From Desulfomonile tiedjei DSM 6799 (GTDB lineage: Bacteria; Desulfobacterota; Desulfomonilia; Desulfomonilales; Desulfomonilaceae): a stretch of DNA of 64,000 bases. Positions 37,351 to 46,559 of this stretch are shown in pieces. Under the pieces are notes generated by a model, which worked only from the letters and a program-made list of their open reading frames with translations, had not been told where the DNA came from and did not search any database. The stretch covers positions 3,038,001 through 3,102,000 of the forward strand of contig NC_018025.1 in assembly GCF_000266945.1 (NCBI RefSeq). Reading direction: 5' to 3'. The stretch's first letter is position 1. Each line of letters starts with the position of its first letter. Made by a program: the position numbers and the translations under genes.

Positions 37351-38667
37351 TCAGAGCGAATCTTCGTAGAAAGTATAACCTTGTCCCCGGACAATCGTCT
37401 TCATTACGGTACCCGGGAATCGATACCCCGTGAAAGGAGACCATCCGCAACGAGTTCGGAAAAGGCCGCGTCCCTGGATGCCGACGCGGTCGACAGATAC
37501 CTTTGCGTGCAGATCCAGGATCGTGAATGACGCTGCAAACCCCGGTTTAATGTGCCCCTGTGCGATAGCCAGATTCGGCGCGAATAGTTCGGAAGGGACC
37601 ACTGAAAGCGCTTCCGCGACGCGTTGGGGAGTGAATCCCTGTTTTTTGAGCAACCAGCAGACGAATTGTCCTACCGTGTCCAGATGCGGCATTCCCGGAG
37701 CACCAGCGAGCTTGTCTTGAATCGTATGCGGCGCATGGTCGGTGGCGAGAATGTCAACCTGGCCCGTCTTGAGAGCCTCCATGAGAAATGCTCGATCTGT
37801 TTCACTCCTGAGAGGCGGATTACTCTCGAGCAAATTTACATTGGGAATTTCCCGCCATCCGGGAGCAGAGACTTTTCCGTTGTTGACGTGGAAGAACAGA
37901 TGATGAGGCGATGCTTCCGACGTTACTCTGGTGCTTGCATTCCGATTGTACTCCTGGATAGTCGTCACGGCCTCTTGCGTCGATACATGGCAGATATGAG
38001 TTTTCAGACCGAATTTGGTTGTCAGATCCAGAATTCTGCGCACAGCGTTGCTTTCGGCTTCCGGTGGTCTCGTTTTCCAGCGAGGTCCTTTCCCTGCGTT
38101 TTTCTGCAAAATCTCCGGGTCTTCGGCATGAAAGAAAAGCCTTCTGCCCCTGTATCGCTCCAGGGTTTCTTCCAGATCGGACCAGGAATCAAAAGCCACA
38201 GTAGAGGGAGTTGAATCAAGGTACACTTTGTAAGGGATGTCTCCCCATGGTTCGGAATTCCTTGTTACGCACGCGAACAGCACGACAGGGCAGGGGGACG
38301 ATTCTGAGATTCTGAGTTTTGCCTCGTAACCTTCAGGGTTATCCGGAGGGGACGGATCGTTCGGCATGGCGCCAATTGCTGTAACCCCGCCGTTTATTGC
38401 CGCATTTCCCGCGCTGGTGAATATTTCTTTCTTGCAGGCAGATTGCCACTTCTCCCACTCAACTGAACCTGGCTCAGTCGGCTCAGGGTACTCGCGGGCA
38501 TGCACGTGAGCATCGACGAATCCGGGGAAGATCAACTTATCTGCAGGTACCGAGTTCCGGGAGTCCTCAACGGAAACAACAACACCGGATCCCGGATCGA
38601 TACCGATCCGAGCCGGTCGAACACCTTCGGGAAATACGGTCTGCCCTGTGATGGAATAGGCGTCCAT
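37351..38667 (-). CDS. pyrC: dihydroorotase-type amidohydrolase
   Basis: A 438-residue metal-dependent amidohydrolase, most likely the dihydroorotase that closes the ring of carbamoyl-aspartate. It has the metal ligands in order: DAHVHARE, a MPND motif (usual MPNT), FHAED, HICHVST, PHHLFF and TDHAPH, matching class I dihydroorotases. The longer frame begins at 38754, but AGAGGA before the ATG at 38667 is the better start. Its position directly before pyrB-pyrI supports the pyrimidine role over other members of the superfamily such as allantoinase. Confidence 0.88.
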   Translation of the reverse strand: MDAYSITGQTVFPEGVRPARIGIDPGSGVVVSVEDSRNSVPADKLIFPGFVDAHVHAREYPEPTEPGSVEWEKWQSACKKEIFTSAGNAAINGGVTAIGAMPNDPSPPDNPEGYEAKLRISESSPCPVVLFACVTRNSEPWGDIPYKVYLDSTPSTVAFDSWSDLEETLERYRGRRLFFHAEDPEILQKNAGKGPRWKTRPPEAESNAVRRILDLTTKFGLKTHICHVSTQEAVTTIQEYNRNASTRVTSEASPHHLFFHVNNGKVSAPGWREIPNVNLLESNPPLRSETDRAFLMEALKTGQVDILATDHAPHTIQDKLAGAPGMPHLDTVGQFVCWLLKKQGFTPQRVAEALSVVPSELFAPNLAIAQGHIKPGFAASFTILDLHAKVSVDRVGIQGRGLFRTRCGWSPFTGYRFPGTVMKTIVRGQGYTFYEDSL

Positions 38668-38717
38668 AAGTCCTCTTTTGCCTGTTACTTCTGAATCCTG
38701 AGGGAAAATCCGGATCG

Positions 38718-39242
38718 TTACGCTTCTTGCATTGCCTGAATCAGAGCCCTGCAAAATGCAGGCAAGTCTTCAGGCTTACGCGAGGTAATGAGATTTCCAT
38801 CTCTGACCAATTCGGCGTCTTCCCAACGAGCACCTGCATTGATCATGTCGTCTTTGATTCCAATGTAAGAGGTGGTCTTCTTATCTTTGAGAATGCCGGC
38901 ACTTGCGAGCATCCATCCTCCGTGGCAGATAGAGGCAACAACCTTTCCTTTGTTGAACATGTCTTTGACAAGGCCGACCATTTCCGGATGAATGCGCATT
39001 TTGTCCGGCGCGTAACCGCCGGGAATAACGATGGCATCGAAATCATCGAATTGCACCTGGGAGGCATTTATGTCCGGGCGGATGGGAATTCCGTATTTTC
39101 CGTGGTACTCCGAAGCCGAACCCGATCCCACTACCACTACTTCGACTCCTTCTTCTTTGAGCCGGTAATAGGGGATCCACACCTCAAATTCGTTGTAAAT
39201 ATCCTCCACTAAAATGATAGCTTTCTTGCCGGTCAATTTCAT
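38718..39242 (-). CDS. DJ-1/PfpI family protein
   Basis: A 174-residue member of the DJ-1/PfpI superfamily. The nucleophile elbow ASICHGGWML carries the conserved Cys-His pair, and the acidic partner near the N-terminus (NEFEVW) fits the PfpI type. Family members act as glyoxalase, deglycase or protease-like stress proteins, and the exact activity is not readable. AAAGGA precedes the ATG. It starts 40 bases after hypA on the same strand and ends 50 bases before pyrC. Confidence 0.9.
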   Translation of the reverse strand: MKLTGKKAIILVEDIYNEFEVWIPYYRLKEEGVEVVVVGSGSASEYHGKYGIPIRPDINASQVQFDDFDAIVIPGGYAPDKMRIHPEMVGLVKDMFNKGKVVASICHGGWMLASAGILKDKKTTSYIGIKDDMINAGARWEDAELVRDGNLITSRKPEDLPAFCRALIQAMQEA

Positions 39243-39281
39243 GAATCAATTCCTTTCGTCAGGTCTGGTGTAGAAAAGAAC

Positions 39282-39638
39282 TTAGCTTGAACCATCTTCA
39301 ATTTCCAGTGAAGCTATTCTCATTTCATCGCGTCCCTGAATTATGTGAACCGACGTGGAAGAACATACGGGACACATCGGCTGGTAATCTTCCAGAGTGA
39401 CTTCTTTCTTACAATCAAAACAATAGAGCTTTATTGGTATGATATGAATGTCCAGTGCGGCGCCTTCTGCAATTCCCCCCTTCGAGAGGACTTCGAAACC
39501 GAATTCTATCGAAGCAGGCATGACTCCCGTCAGCGCGCCGAATTCCAGACTTACCCTGACAATTTTTTTTGCATTATGGAGTGTCGCTTGCTGTTCGAGG
39601 ATTTCCATGATGCTCTGAACAATCGCCATTTCGTGCAT
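39282..39638 (-). CDS. hypA: hydrogenase maturation nickel metallochaperone HypA
   Basis: A 118-residue HypA, which delivers nickel to [NiFe]-hydrogenase. The N-terminal MHE holds the nickel-binding His2, and a four-cysteine zinc site (CFDC ... CPVC) lies at about residues 73-92. Length is typical (113-118). It is apart from any hydrogenase or hypB gene in this window, next to the PfpI gene. A 21-base palindrome lies 112 bases upstream. Confidence 0.94.
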   Translation of the reverse strand: MHEMAIVQSIMEILEQQATLHNAKKIVRVSLEFGALTGVMPASIEFGFEVLSKGGIAEGAALDIHIIPIKLYCFDCKKEVTLEDYQPMCPVCSSTSVHIIQGRDEMRIASLEIEDGSS

Positions 39639-39749
39639 GTATCACTCTTTTCATCAAATGCATGAGAATACTTGTGGTCTCTTTCTTACAAGAAGTCTAA
39701 TCATTTTTGCAGGTTGCTCAAGGGCACTGGAATGATACGGAATATGCCT

Positions 39750-39770
39750 GTTTTGTAAATTTTACAAAAC
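39750..39770. promoter_or_regulatory. perfect 21-base AT-rich palindrome upstream of hypA
   Basis: GTTTTGTAAA-T-TTTACAAAAC is symmetric over its whole length. It lies just after the stop of the gene at 39773 and 112 bases before the hypA start. The shape resembles operators of redox or FNR/CRP-type regulators (TTGTnnn...nnnACAA), but a weak terminator for the upstream gene is also possible. Confidence 0.4.
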
Positions 39771-39772
39771 TC

Positions 39773-40132
39773 TCACCTTGCCCAAGCAGGCAGTTGCCAC
39801 TGGGCCGATCTGTTGACCTCCTGAAAAAGCCCCTGTCCGGCGAGATCCATAAATAAGCGATACGTGCCCTGTATATCATTGTTCATGTGCGAGCTGAAAG
39901 CGACTCTTTTGCCCCTGTAAGAATAAATTGTTATCATTTCACCGGAAGGCGCTGCATAGAAATCCATGGTGGTTTCTTTTCCCGGAATATCGGCAGCATG
40001 ATCGGATGTTGAGGTGGTAAGGTGTTTCAGGGTACTCAGATCGGGTAACCGATATCCTTGTTGCGTTTTTCCCTCATCCGGATAGAACAGGGAAAGGAGA
40101 AGCGCGAAAACAATGGTAACAACTATTCGCAT
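39773..40132 (-). CDS. small exported hypothetical protein
   Basis: A 119-residue protein with an N-terminal hydrophobic helix (about residues 3-14) that looks like a signal peptide, followed by a periplasmic domain with alternating polar and aromatic strands (FYAAPSGEMITIYSYRGKRVAF). The longer frame begins at 40198, but GAAGGAG six bases before the ATG at 40132 decides the start. No family recognised. It is divergent from the gene at 40405. Confidence 0.72.
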   Translation of the reverse strand: MRIVVTIVFALLLSLFYPDEGKTQQGYRLPDLSTLKHLTTSTSDHAADIPGKETTMDFYAAPSGEMITIYSYRGKRVAFSSHMNNDIQGTYRLFMDLAGQGLFQEVNRSAQWQLPAWAR

Positions 40133-40404
40133 GGATAACTCCTTCTCGATCCTGTATGCTGGACCGAAATCTATATCAAAGAAGTATGTTATCGACAACC
40201 CGAACGCGGCCGTTTCTCAAAGACCGCGCAGGTCAGCTTCTTTCCGCCACGATTTGACGGCAGCGCTCTGAGACGGTGCATCTGCTCTCGACGCATTTCA
40301 TCCGAGATGTCGATGGCGGAAAAAAACGCAATATCGTACATCTTGAACCAAAACTCGTATATAATGATTTCGCGCAAATGGCCTTGTCACATATGGAGTG
40401 TTCA

Positions 40405-40917
40405 ATGCTTTTCGATCGGATGGAAAAGGAAGAACTCAGGCGGTACCTGGATTTCTTGATGTGGCATTATCGGGTCATGGATGCATTTTGGTACCTGAAT
40501 CTCGAAGAAGCATACGATTCAAAAACAGCCGACCACTTCAATGAAAAAGTGTGGGGTCGCGTGGCTGGGCTTGCCGCCAGAGACATCCTTCAACGGTTCA
40601 ACATAGAAGAAAGAGGACTTGAAGGTTTCGTCAAGGCTCTCCAGTATTTTCCCTGGAGTATTATCGTCGGCTATGACATTGAACAGAAGCCGGGAGAACT
40701 CATCATTTCAGTCCCCGAGTGCCCGACCCAGACCGCACGGATGAAGAGGAATCTGGGCGAATACAGTTGTAAAGAGATGCACAAACGTGAGTTCACGAGT
40801 TTTGCGCAGCAAGTGGATCCTGCCATCAGAGTGGAATGCGTCCATGCACCTCCTGATCCCCATCCTTCTGAGCGAATCTGCAGGTGGCGATTCACTGTAC
40901 ATGAAGATCGTGTCTGA
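40405..40917 (+). CDS. DUF6125 family protein
   Basis: A 170-residue protein that I recognise by its N-terminal block ([45 protein letters not shown]) as the DUF6125 family of anaerobes. The C-terminal half contains four Cys ([31 protein letters not shown]) that could bind metal. GGAG six bases before the ATG at 40405 sets the start, and a TATAAT at 40360-40365 fits a -10 box. Function unknown. It precedes the DnaB-like gene on the same strand with a 63-base gap. Confidence 0.78.
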   Translation: MLFDRMEKEELRRYLDFLMWHYRVMDAFWYLNLEEAYDSKTADHFNEKVWGRVAGLAARDILQRFNIEERGLEGFVKALQYFPWSIIVGYDIEQKPGELIISVPECPTQTARMKRNLGEYSCKEMHKREFTSFAQQVDPAIRVECVHAPPDPHPSERICRWRFTVHEDRV

Positions 40918-40980
40918 AAATCTCAGCCCATTTGCCTGAATTGTTCTCCAGGGGCATGGGCTTCTTAATGGTGTGAAACA

Positions 40981-42504
40981 ATGTCGAAAGAGCTCGAAGC
41001 AAAAGTTCTGGTAGCCCTTCTCAGCGATCGGTACCTACTCAGCAGAGTGATGTCCGACGGCTTTAGCCCGGATATCTTTGCGGACCCTAATTACAAAATA
41101 ATTTTCAAAACTGCATACGAGATGAGTCAGCTTCCGGGCCAGGTGGTGGATTGGATCACCATTGAATCCAACCTCAAGAACAGGAACTGGTTGACTCCGG
41201 AACTGATTCAGGCAATTTCGGTGTTGAAAACCGATGTCGTCCCCGAAGCCGATCAGATGATGGCGTACGTGGAGATTCTCAAAGACCGGGGACTTCGCGA
41301 GAAAACGCTGAAATTGTCCCAGGTTATGGCAAACTACGCCCTGGGAAAAGGACAATACCAGGACCAGGATTTCCTCGACTTCAGCTCCAGAATTATCCAG
41401 ACACTCATCGAGCTGCAAAAGCAGAAGGTAAAGAAGCGTATCACTCCTCTGAAAGAGACAATCAGAGAGATCAACGAGACCACCAACCGTCCGAGGGTCG
41501 AGAAAAAGCTTCTGGGGTTTTCCATATATCCTCATGAGCGGCTGGAGCACTTGTTATCGGGTATTCGGAAAGGCTTTTACTACGGCATAGCCGGTCCTCC
41601 CAGAAGGGGAAAGACAACCTTCGCTCTGGATCTTGCATCGAGACTGGCCGAAAAAAACAGGTTTCCTGTTCTTTTCTACACCTGGGAACAGACGCGTAAG
41701 ACCCTGGCAGCACGCCTTTTGGGCCGCGAATGTTATATCAACCCGGTCAAGCTGCTCACGGAAGTCAACCCGGAAGAGCAGCAGAGACATGCCCTGGTTC
41801 AGAAAGTGATCGAACGCTCCCAGGCATACAGCAATCATCTTTTTGTCATTGAAGCGGGCCGGCAGGACACGATTGAACGTATAAAAGCTCAGGCGTACAA
41901 CGTGATGCATGAATTCAGAACCAACCACATTTCCATTTTTTTCGACTACTTGCAGAAAATTCCCCTGGGCAGGCAGTACGAGGACATTCGCGGCCAGGTG
42001 AATGAAGCCTCAGCCCAACTTGCGGACTTAAGCCTTGAGCTGGAATGCCCGGTTTTCGCTATCTCGGCGATGGACAAAGAGGGTTGCAAGCTGGACGAAA
42101 AGCCACCGTCCTATGACGAATTTTCCACCACTCTCTATGCCCGACCGACTATGCACAATTGCGTGGGCGGGGGAGACTTGGAGTATGACCTGGATGTTGC
42201 GATGGTCCTATCCAAGGATTGGATAGCGACAAAAAACCTTCATGACCGACTGAGCATTAAAGGCAAGGAAGCAAAGATGCCGGATCTGCCTCAAATCGAT
42301 ATCATCAACCTGCACATTGACAAGAACCGGGATTCGGCCGGTGAGTCATCGCCGACCATACAATATGCGTTTTTCATTAATATTAATAAATTCGTGGAAG
42401 TGGGCTATAAGACAGAAGAGGAATACACCAAAGAATTCAAAGGATTCGCAAAAGCTGAAGATATGTTCGGCACTTTGTTGGATACCGGCATTTTCAAACT
42501 CTAG
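40981..42504 (+). CDS. DnaB-like RecA-fold ATPase/helicase
   Basis: A 507-residue protein with a DnaB-like layout: an N-terminal helical domain (about 1-140; LLSDRYLLSRV and DPNYKIIFKTAYEM resemble the DnaB N-domain), a linker, and a RecA-fold ATPase (about 180-480) with Walker A GPPRRGKTT (near residue 205), Walker B-like ISIFFDYLQ, and HIDKNRDSAG near the end, all as in replicative helicases. The sequence is divergent from housekeeping DnaB, so it is more likely a paralogue. It is followed after 13 bases by an ATPase gene. Role in replication, repair or defence is unknown. Confidence 0.8.
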   Translation: MSKELEAKVLVALLSDRYLLSRVMSDGFSPDIFADPNYKIIFKTAYEMSQLPGQVVDWITIESNLKNRNWLTPELIQAISVLKTDVVPEADQMMAYVEILKDRGLREKTLKLSQVMANYALGKGQYQDQDFLDFSSRIIQTLIELQKQKVKKRITPLKETIREINETTNRPRVEKKLLGFSIYPHERLEHLLSGIRKGFYYGIAGPPRRGKTTFALDLASRLAEKNRFPVLFYTWEQTRKTLAARLLGRECYINPVKLLTEVNPEEQQRHALVQKVIERSQAYSNHLFVIEAGRQDTIERIKAQAYNVMHEFRTNHISIFFDYLQKIPLGRQYEDIRGQVNEASAQLADLSLELECPVFAISAMDKEGCKLDEKPPSYDEFSTTLYARPTMHNCVGGGDLEYDLDVAMVLSKDWIATKNLHDRLSIKGKEAKMPDLPQIDIINLHIDKNRDSAGESSPTIQYAFFININKFVEVGYKTEEEYTKEFKGFAKAEDMFGTLLDTGIFKL

Positions 42505-42517
42505 CAAGAAGAACACT

Positions 42518-43237
42518 ATGTACCTGCAGTCAATCACCATAGAACGCGATCGGTTTCCGGCAACCGATGTGTTCCCGTTCAATGTTGCGGCCTTTCTGAA
42601 TACCGAACGCATCGAGTTTTCATCCAATATCGTCTTTTTCGTGGGCCGGAACGGCTCGGGTAAATCTTCGCTCCTGGATGCAATTGCCCGTAGAAGAGGA
42701 CTCCTTCCCTGGGGTGGGACTAAAACGCACAAAGTGCACAAGAATCCTTATGAAACCGGATTAGCGAACTTTATAAATTTGAACATGCTTCGCAGAAACC
42801 CTTACGGCTTTCACTTCAGAGCGGAGACGTTTTTTAATTTTGCAGCATCGCTGGACGACATCATCATGGATGATCCGGCCAGGGATACTTATTTTGGTGG
42901 TTCGTCTTTGCACACCTTGTCTCATGGAGAATCCTTTCTCGCATTCTTCCGCGGGTACAGTTTTCAACTGGATGGACTCTATCTCCTGGATGAACCCGAA
43001 GCGGCTCTATCGCCCGAAAACCAGGCGGAATTTGCGAGAATAATAAAGACATGTGCGGGAGACGCGAATAAACAATATGTTATTGCAACTCATTCTCCTA
43101 TCATCTTGGGCTGTCCGGGTGCTCAGATACTGAGTTTCGACATGCAATCGATCGAAGCGGTTTCATACGAGCAAACAGGATCGTATCGATTCTACAAAAA
43201 TTTCCTTAAGAATCCTCGCGAGTTTTTCGATTCTTAA
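42518..43237 (+). CDS. predicted ATPase (COG3910-like, ABC/RecF type)
   Basis: A 239-residue soluble ATPase with Walker A GRNGSGKSS (near residue 46), an ABC-type signature LSHGES, Walker B LLDEPEAAL and a switch His in ATHSP. The short form without coiled coil matches the predicted ATPases of COG3910, whose function is not known. An open frame runs upstream inside the DnaB-like gene, but translation must begin at the ATG at 42518, 13 bases after that gene. The pair is probably co-transcribed. Confidence 0.85.
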   Translation: MYLQSITIERDRFPATDVFPFNVAAFLNTERIEFSSNIVFFVGRNGSGKSSLLDAIARRRGLLPWGGTKTHKVHKNPYETGLANFINLNMLRRNPYGFHFRAETFFNFAASLDDIIMDDPARDTYFGGSSLHTLSHGESFLAFFRGYSFQLDGLYLLDEPEAALSPENQAEFARIIKTCAGDANKQYVIATHSPIILGCPGAQILSFDMQSIEAVSYEQTGSYRFYKNFLKNPREFFDS

Positions 43238-43286
43238 TATTAGAGATCAATTGCCTCGTTTATGGTAGAGGAGGAATCCGGAGACC

Positions 43287-44450
43287 ATGACAATACAATC
43301 GGACCGTGTGGCATCACCTCCTACCGATGGCCTGGACAGCATTCTCATACATAACATTCTGGAAAGTATGGGCGATTCGCTTCTCGTTTTGGGCGAACAC
43401 GGGCAAGTCCTGTACGCAAATAGGGCCACAAAAGACATCCTCGGATACTCCTTGGACGATCTCAAGACAAAGGGATTAAAGGAACTTTTCTTTGTCGATC
43501 CCAGTAATTTCGATTTCAACCAGGTTTTTCTGGACGCTATTTGGAAGAAGTGTATCAACTCCTATAGTGAGGTCGATTATCATCATCCTGATGGTTCCGT
43601 TCGGCGACTGGCCGCCACCACGTCTTATTTTCTGGCAGACGGGGAACACGAAAGCTTTTTTATAGGATTTATCGCATTATTCAAGGATGTGACGGAAGTA
43701 TTCCGATTACGGCGAATAGAAAAGGAGCTTACCGAAGAGAAGGAGCGAATTGCCAAAGAGAAGATATCAAGCCTGCAGAAACTGGCTATGGGAGTGGCTC
43801 ACGAAATTCGAAATCCCGTGGTGACCATGGGCGGCTTTGCTGCAAGAATTCTCCGGGATTTGCGAAATCCCGAAGAAACGCGCCAGTATGCAAAGAATAT
43901 TCTGGAAGACGCCCGAACCCTTGAAAAAATCGTCGATCACGTTCAGTTGTACTGCAATTTGCCTCCCGTTAACATTCGGGAGACCAATCCGACAGAAGCG
44001 GTGCTTGCGGCTATCTCGGCACTCTCTTCGTCTGCGGAATCCGAAAACGTGACGTTAATGTTCAGGGATCTCATTCACCAGAAACGTACGGTATGTCTCG
44101 ATCCGGACCTTGTTCAAATGGCAGTGGAAAATCTCCTGGAGAACGCCATCCACTTTTCGCCCAAAGATTCTACCGTGGAAATCGGAACGTACGCTCATGA
44201 CGATGAGTTCACAATCCAAGTGCAAGACTCCGGCTCAGGAATAGAGGAAAAGGATAAGAGCTTCATATTCGATCCCTTTTACTCTACGAGACGGCGCGGT
44301 CCCGGTATGGGGCTCGCGATCGTCGAACGAATTGTGAGCGAACATGGAGGTCGATTAGAAGTGGAGTCCGCTCCTGGAATCGGAACTGTTGTACGGATTA
44401 TTCTGCCTCAAAAATCGATTCCGCGTATCGATGAATCAGAAACAAACTGA
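43287..44450 (+). CDS. sensor histidine kinase with PAS domain
   Basis: A 387-residue cytoplasmic kinase without membrane helices. A PAS domain (about 15-135) is followed by a coiled segment, the HisKA domain with GVAHEIRNPV (phospho-acceptor His172), and the HATPase domain with the N box ENLLENAIHF, G1 QVQDSGSGI and G2 GPGMGLAIV. GGAGG lies well placed before the ATG. No response regulator is next to it, so the partner is elsewhere. Its 3' end is 15 bases from the convergent diguanylate cyclase gene. Confidence 0.93.
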   Translation: MTIQSDRVASPPTDGLDSILIHNILESMGDSLLVLGEHGQVLYANRATKDILGYSLDDLKTKGLKELFFVDPSNFDFNQVFLDAIWKKCINSYSEVDYHHPDGSVRRLAATTSYFLADGEHESFFIGFIALFKDVTEVFRLRRIEKELTEEKERIAKEKISSLQKLAMGVAHEIRNPVVTMGGFAARILRDLRNPEETRQYAKNILEDARTLEKIVDHVQLYCNLPPVNIRETNPTEAVLAAISALSSSAESENVTLMFRDLIHQKRTVCLDPDLVQMAVENLLENAIHFSPKDSTVEIGTYAHDDEFTIQVQDSGSGIEEKDKSFIFDPFYSTRRRGPGMGLAIVERIVSEHGGRLEVESAPGIGTVVRIILPQKSIPRIDESETN

Positions 44451-44465
44451 AATTGCAGTGGCGGC

Positions 44466-45698
44466 CTAACCGATGGCTTGTTCAGAGATAGCTTGGGCAC
44501 TGCGTACACAGTTTCTTCCTGCTTTCTTTGCATCGTAAAGGGCGGCATCTGCCACACGAATGACCTCGTCCATATTCGCGAATGCCGATCTTCGAAAAAC
44601 CGCAATTCCAAGGCTGACGGTTACGGCGATTTTGCCATCGTTGGTGGAAATCTCTCTGCTGCCTATTGCCGATCGGATTCTTTCGGCAAAGCTGAAAGCG
44701 CCAGACTCATCGCAAGCGGGAAGTCCGATGAGGATCTCTTCGCCTCCGTACCTGCCAACCACGTCATAAGGCCTTACGGAGTCGGAAATCCTGTCTGCTA
44801 CCTCTTTGAGAACCGCGTCTCCTGCGAGATGTCCGTGATTATCATTGATCTTCTTGAAATGATCGAGATCGGCCATGATTATGGCCAACGCCTTATCCTC
44901 CCGATTACACCGTGCGATTTCTCTTTCTAGCGAATCGAAAAGCGCTGCACGGTTCAACAACCCTGTGAGAGCATCGTGAGTGGCTTTAAAATGGAGAGCC
45001 TCTCTTGTATGCATAAGGTCGGTGATAAGTTCTTCCCGTTCCTTATCGGCGCGCTTGCGCTCGCTTATATCTGACACATTACCCATATTGGCAGGGGTGC
45101 CTCGATAATCGAGCACCGTCGCGAGAACTTCCACCCAGGTGATCGTGCCGTCCCTGCAAATGAAGCGGAATTCGTACTGAGATACCACCGGTTGACCGTT
45201 CACACGGGCGATATCGCGTTCCCTCACCATGTTTCTGTCGTCTTGATAGACATGCTGCCAAAAGCTGGTGCCGACAAGCTCGTCATGAAGATAGCCGGTA
45301 ATTTCGCAAAACCTTTCGTTCACATACACCAGCAATCCCTCAATGTGAATGTAAATGCCTGTAAGGGAATTCTGAGCGAGAAGTCGGTATCGTTCTTCAC
45401 TCTCTGCCAGATCTCTTTCCGCTCTCCTGATTTCGGAGGATATTTTCGTAATGTACACTGCATAACTCAAGAAACAGATCACCCACACAATCGGCACGAG
45501 AGCCTTATGGGATGCAATGATGTTCAAGCCCGGATCAAGATTAGGATTTTCAAGAAAAAGAAAATGGTTGATCCCCCATTCAAGAAACCATAAGGCCATG
45601 CCAAGAACGAGCAGAAATGCTGTGGCACGGAATTCTCGTTGCCTTAGATTTTTGCGTTCGGTTTTCTTTTGAATCTCGGGACCACTCGGCGTTTGCAT
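44466..45698 (-). CDS. membrane-anchored PAS-GGDEF diguanylate cyclase
   Basis: A 410-residue protein that makes c-di-GMP. Two N-terminal membrane helices (about 25-42 and 65-85) precede a PAS domain (about 105-220) and a GGDEF domain (about 245-405). The active-site motif is GGEEI (near residue 317), preceded by an I-site RPYD five residues upstream, so product inhibition is likely. The frame extends to a TTG at 45833, but GAGGG before the ATG at 45698 gives a better start. The upstream region overlaps the divergent sirC start region. Confidence 0.9.
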   Translation of the reverse strand: MQTPSGPEIQKKTERKNLRQREFRATAFLLVLGMALWFLEWGINHFLFLENPNLDPGLNIIASHKALVPIVWVICFLSYAVYITKISSEIRRAERDLAESEERYRLLAQNSLTGIYIHIEGLLVYVNERFCEITGYLHDELVGTSFWQHVYQDDRNMVRERDIARVNGQPVVSQYEFRFICRDGTITWVEVLATVLDYRGTPANMGNVSDISERKRADKEREELITDLMHTREALHFKATHDALTGLLNRAALFDSLEREIARCNREDKALAIIMADLDHFKKINDNHGHLAGDAVLKEVADRISDSVRPYDVVGRYGGEEILIGLPACDESGAFSFAERIRSAIGSREISTNDGKIAVTVSLGIAVFRRSAFANMDEVIRVADAALYDAKKAGRNCVRSAQAISEQAIG

Positions 45699-45860
45699 GT
45701 ACCCTCGCGCCAGTGCATAGTAATCTTCGCAAGTGTATAGCAACTGGGTACTGATGAGAAACAAAGATTGGCCCTTCGTGAAATGTTTCTCGGCAACACG
45801 AAGAATTGACCGCGAATGAGTGCTCGTGTACAATTGTATACTTTGTTCAGGAGGAGATAT

Positions 45861-46541
45861 GTGAAGCCCTATCCCGTAATGATGAATCTCGAACAGCGAA
45901 AGGTCCTGGTGATTGGCGGTGGGCGAGTTGCCCGTCGTAAGGTGGGAAGTCTCTTGGACAGCGGCGCTTCAGTGGTCATCATATCTCCTGAACTGGACCT
46001 TGAGCTACGGAACCTTGCAGATAAAGCAGCGATAGAATGGGTCCGTGCAGAATTTGACGAATCGCTGATGGATGCCCATTCCGATGCTATCCTGGTATTC
46101 GGCACCACAGACAATCGCGAGGTAAACGTTCGAGTTTATAGGGCGTGTGTTGCGAGAAAAATTCCGTGTAATATAGCTGATGTGCCTGATCTGTGCACAT
46201 TCATCGTGCCCGCGGTCATCACTCAGGGAGACCTGATGATTGCGGTGAGCACAGGAGGATCGTCCCCCGCGTTAGCGAGAAAAATCCGCGAAGACCTGGA
46301 GCAGCGTTTCGGGCCGGAATATGCGGAAATGACCAGAGTCATGGGGGAACTCAGAAAACTCATCCTTGCTGAAGGCAAGTCTTCGGACCAAAACAAACTT
46401 CTTTTTACTGAAATCGTGGATTCGGGAATTCTTGACGCGTTGAAAGAAAACGACCGCGATCGGGTGATCCAAATTCTTCGATCCATATTGCCGACTGACG
46501 TAAATCCTGAATCTGCAGTGAAGAATTCCCCGGAAAATTGA
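45861..46541 (+). CDS. sirC: precorrin-2 dehydrogenase (SirC/CysG N-terminal type)
   Basis: A 226-residue NAD-dependent dehydrogenase that turns precorrin-2 into sirohydrochlorin. The nucleotide-binding loop VIGGGRVARRKV, the GTTDNREVN segment, NIADVPDLCTF and VSTGGSSPALARKIRE are the family signatures. It is the short form without the methyltransferase half. The best start is a GTG at 45861 with AGGAGGAG upstream, although the frame opens at 45816. It leads the tetrapyrrole cluster (sirC, CcsA/HemX, hemA, hemC, cobA-hemD). Chelatase activity, as in Met8p, is possible. Confidence 0.93.
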   Translation: MKPYPVMMNLEQRKVLVIGGGRVARRKVGSLLDSGASVVIISPELDLELRNLADKAAIEWVRAEFDESLMDAHSDAILVFGTTDNREVNVRVYRACVARKIPCNIADVPDLCTFIVPAVITQGDLMIAVSTGGSSPALARKIREDLEQRFGPEYAEMTRVMGELRKLILAEGKSSDQNKLLFTEIVDSGILDALKENDRDRVIQILRSILPTDVNPESAVKNSPEN

Positions 46542-46559
46542 TACGGGAAGGGTGATGTG

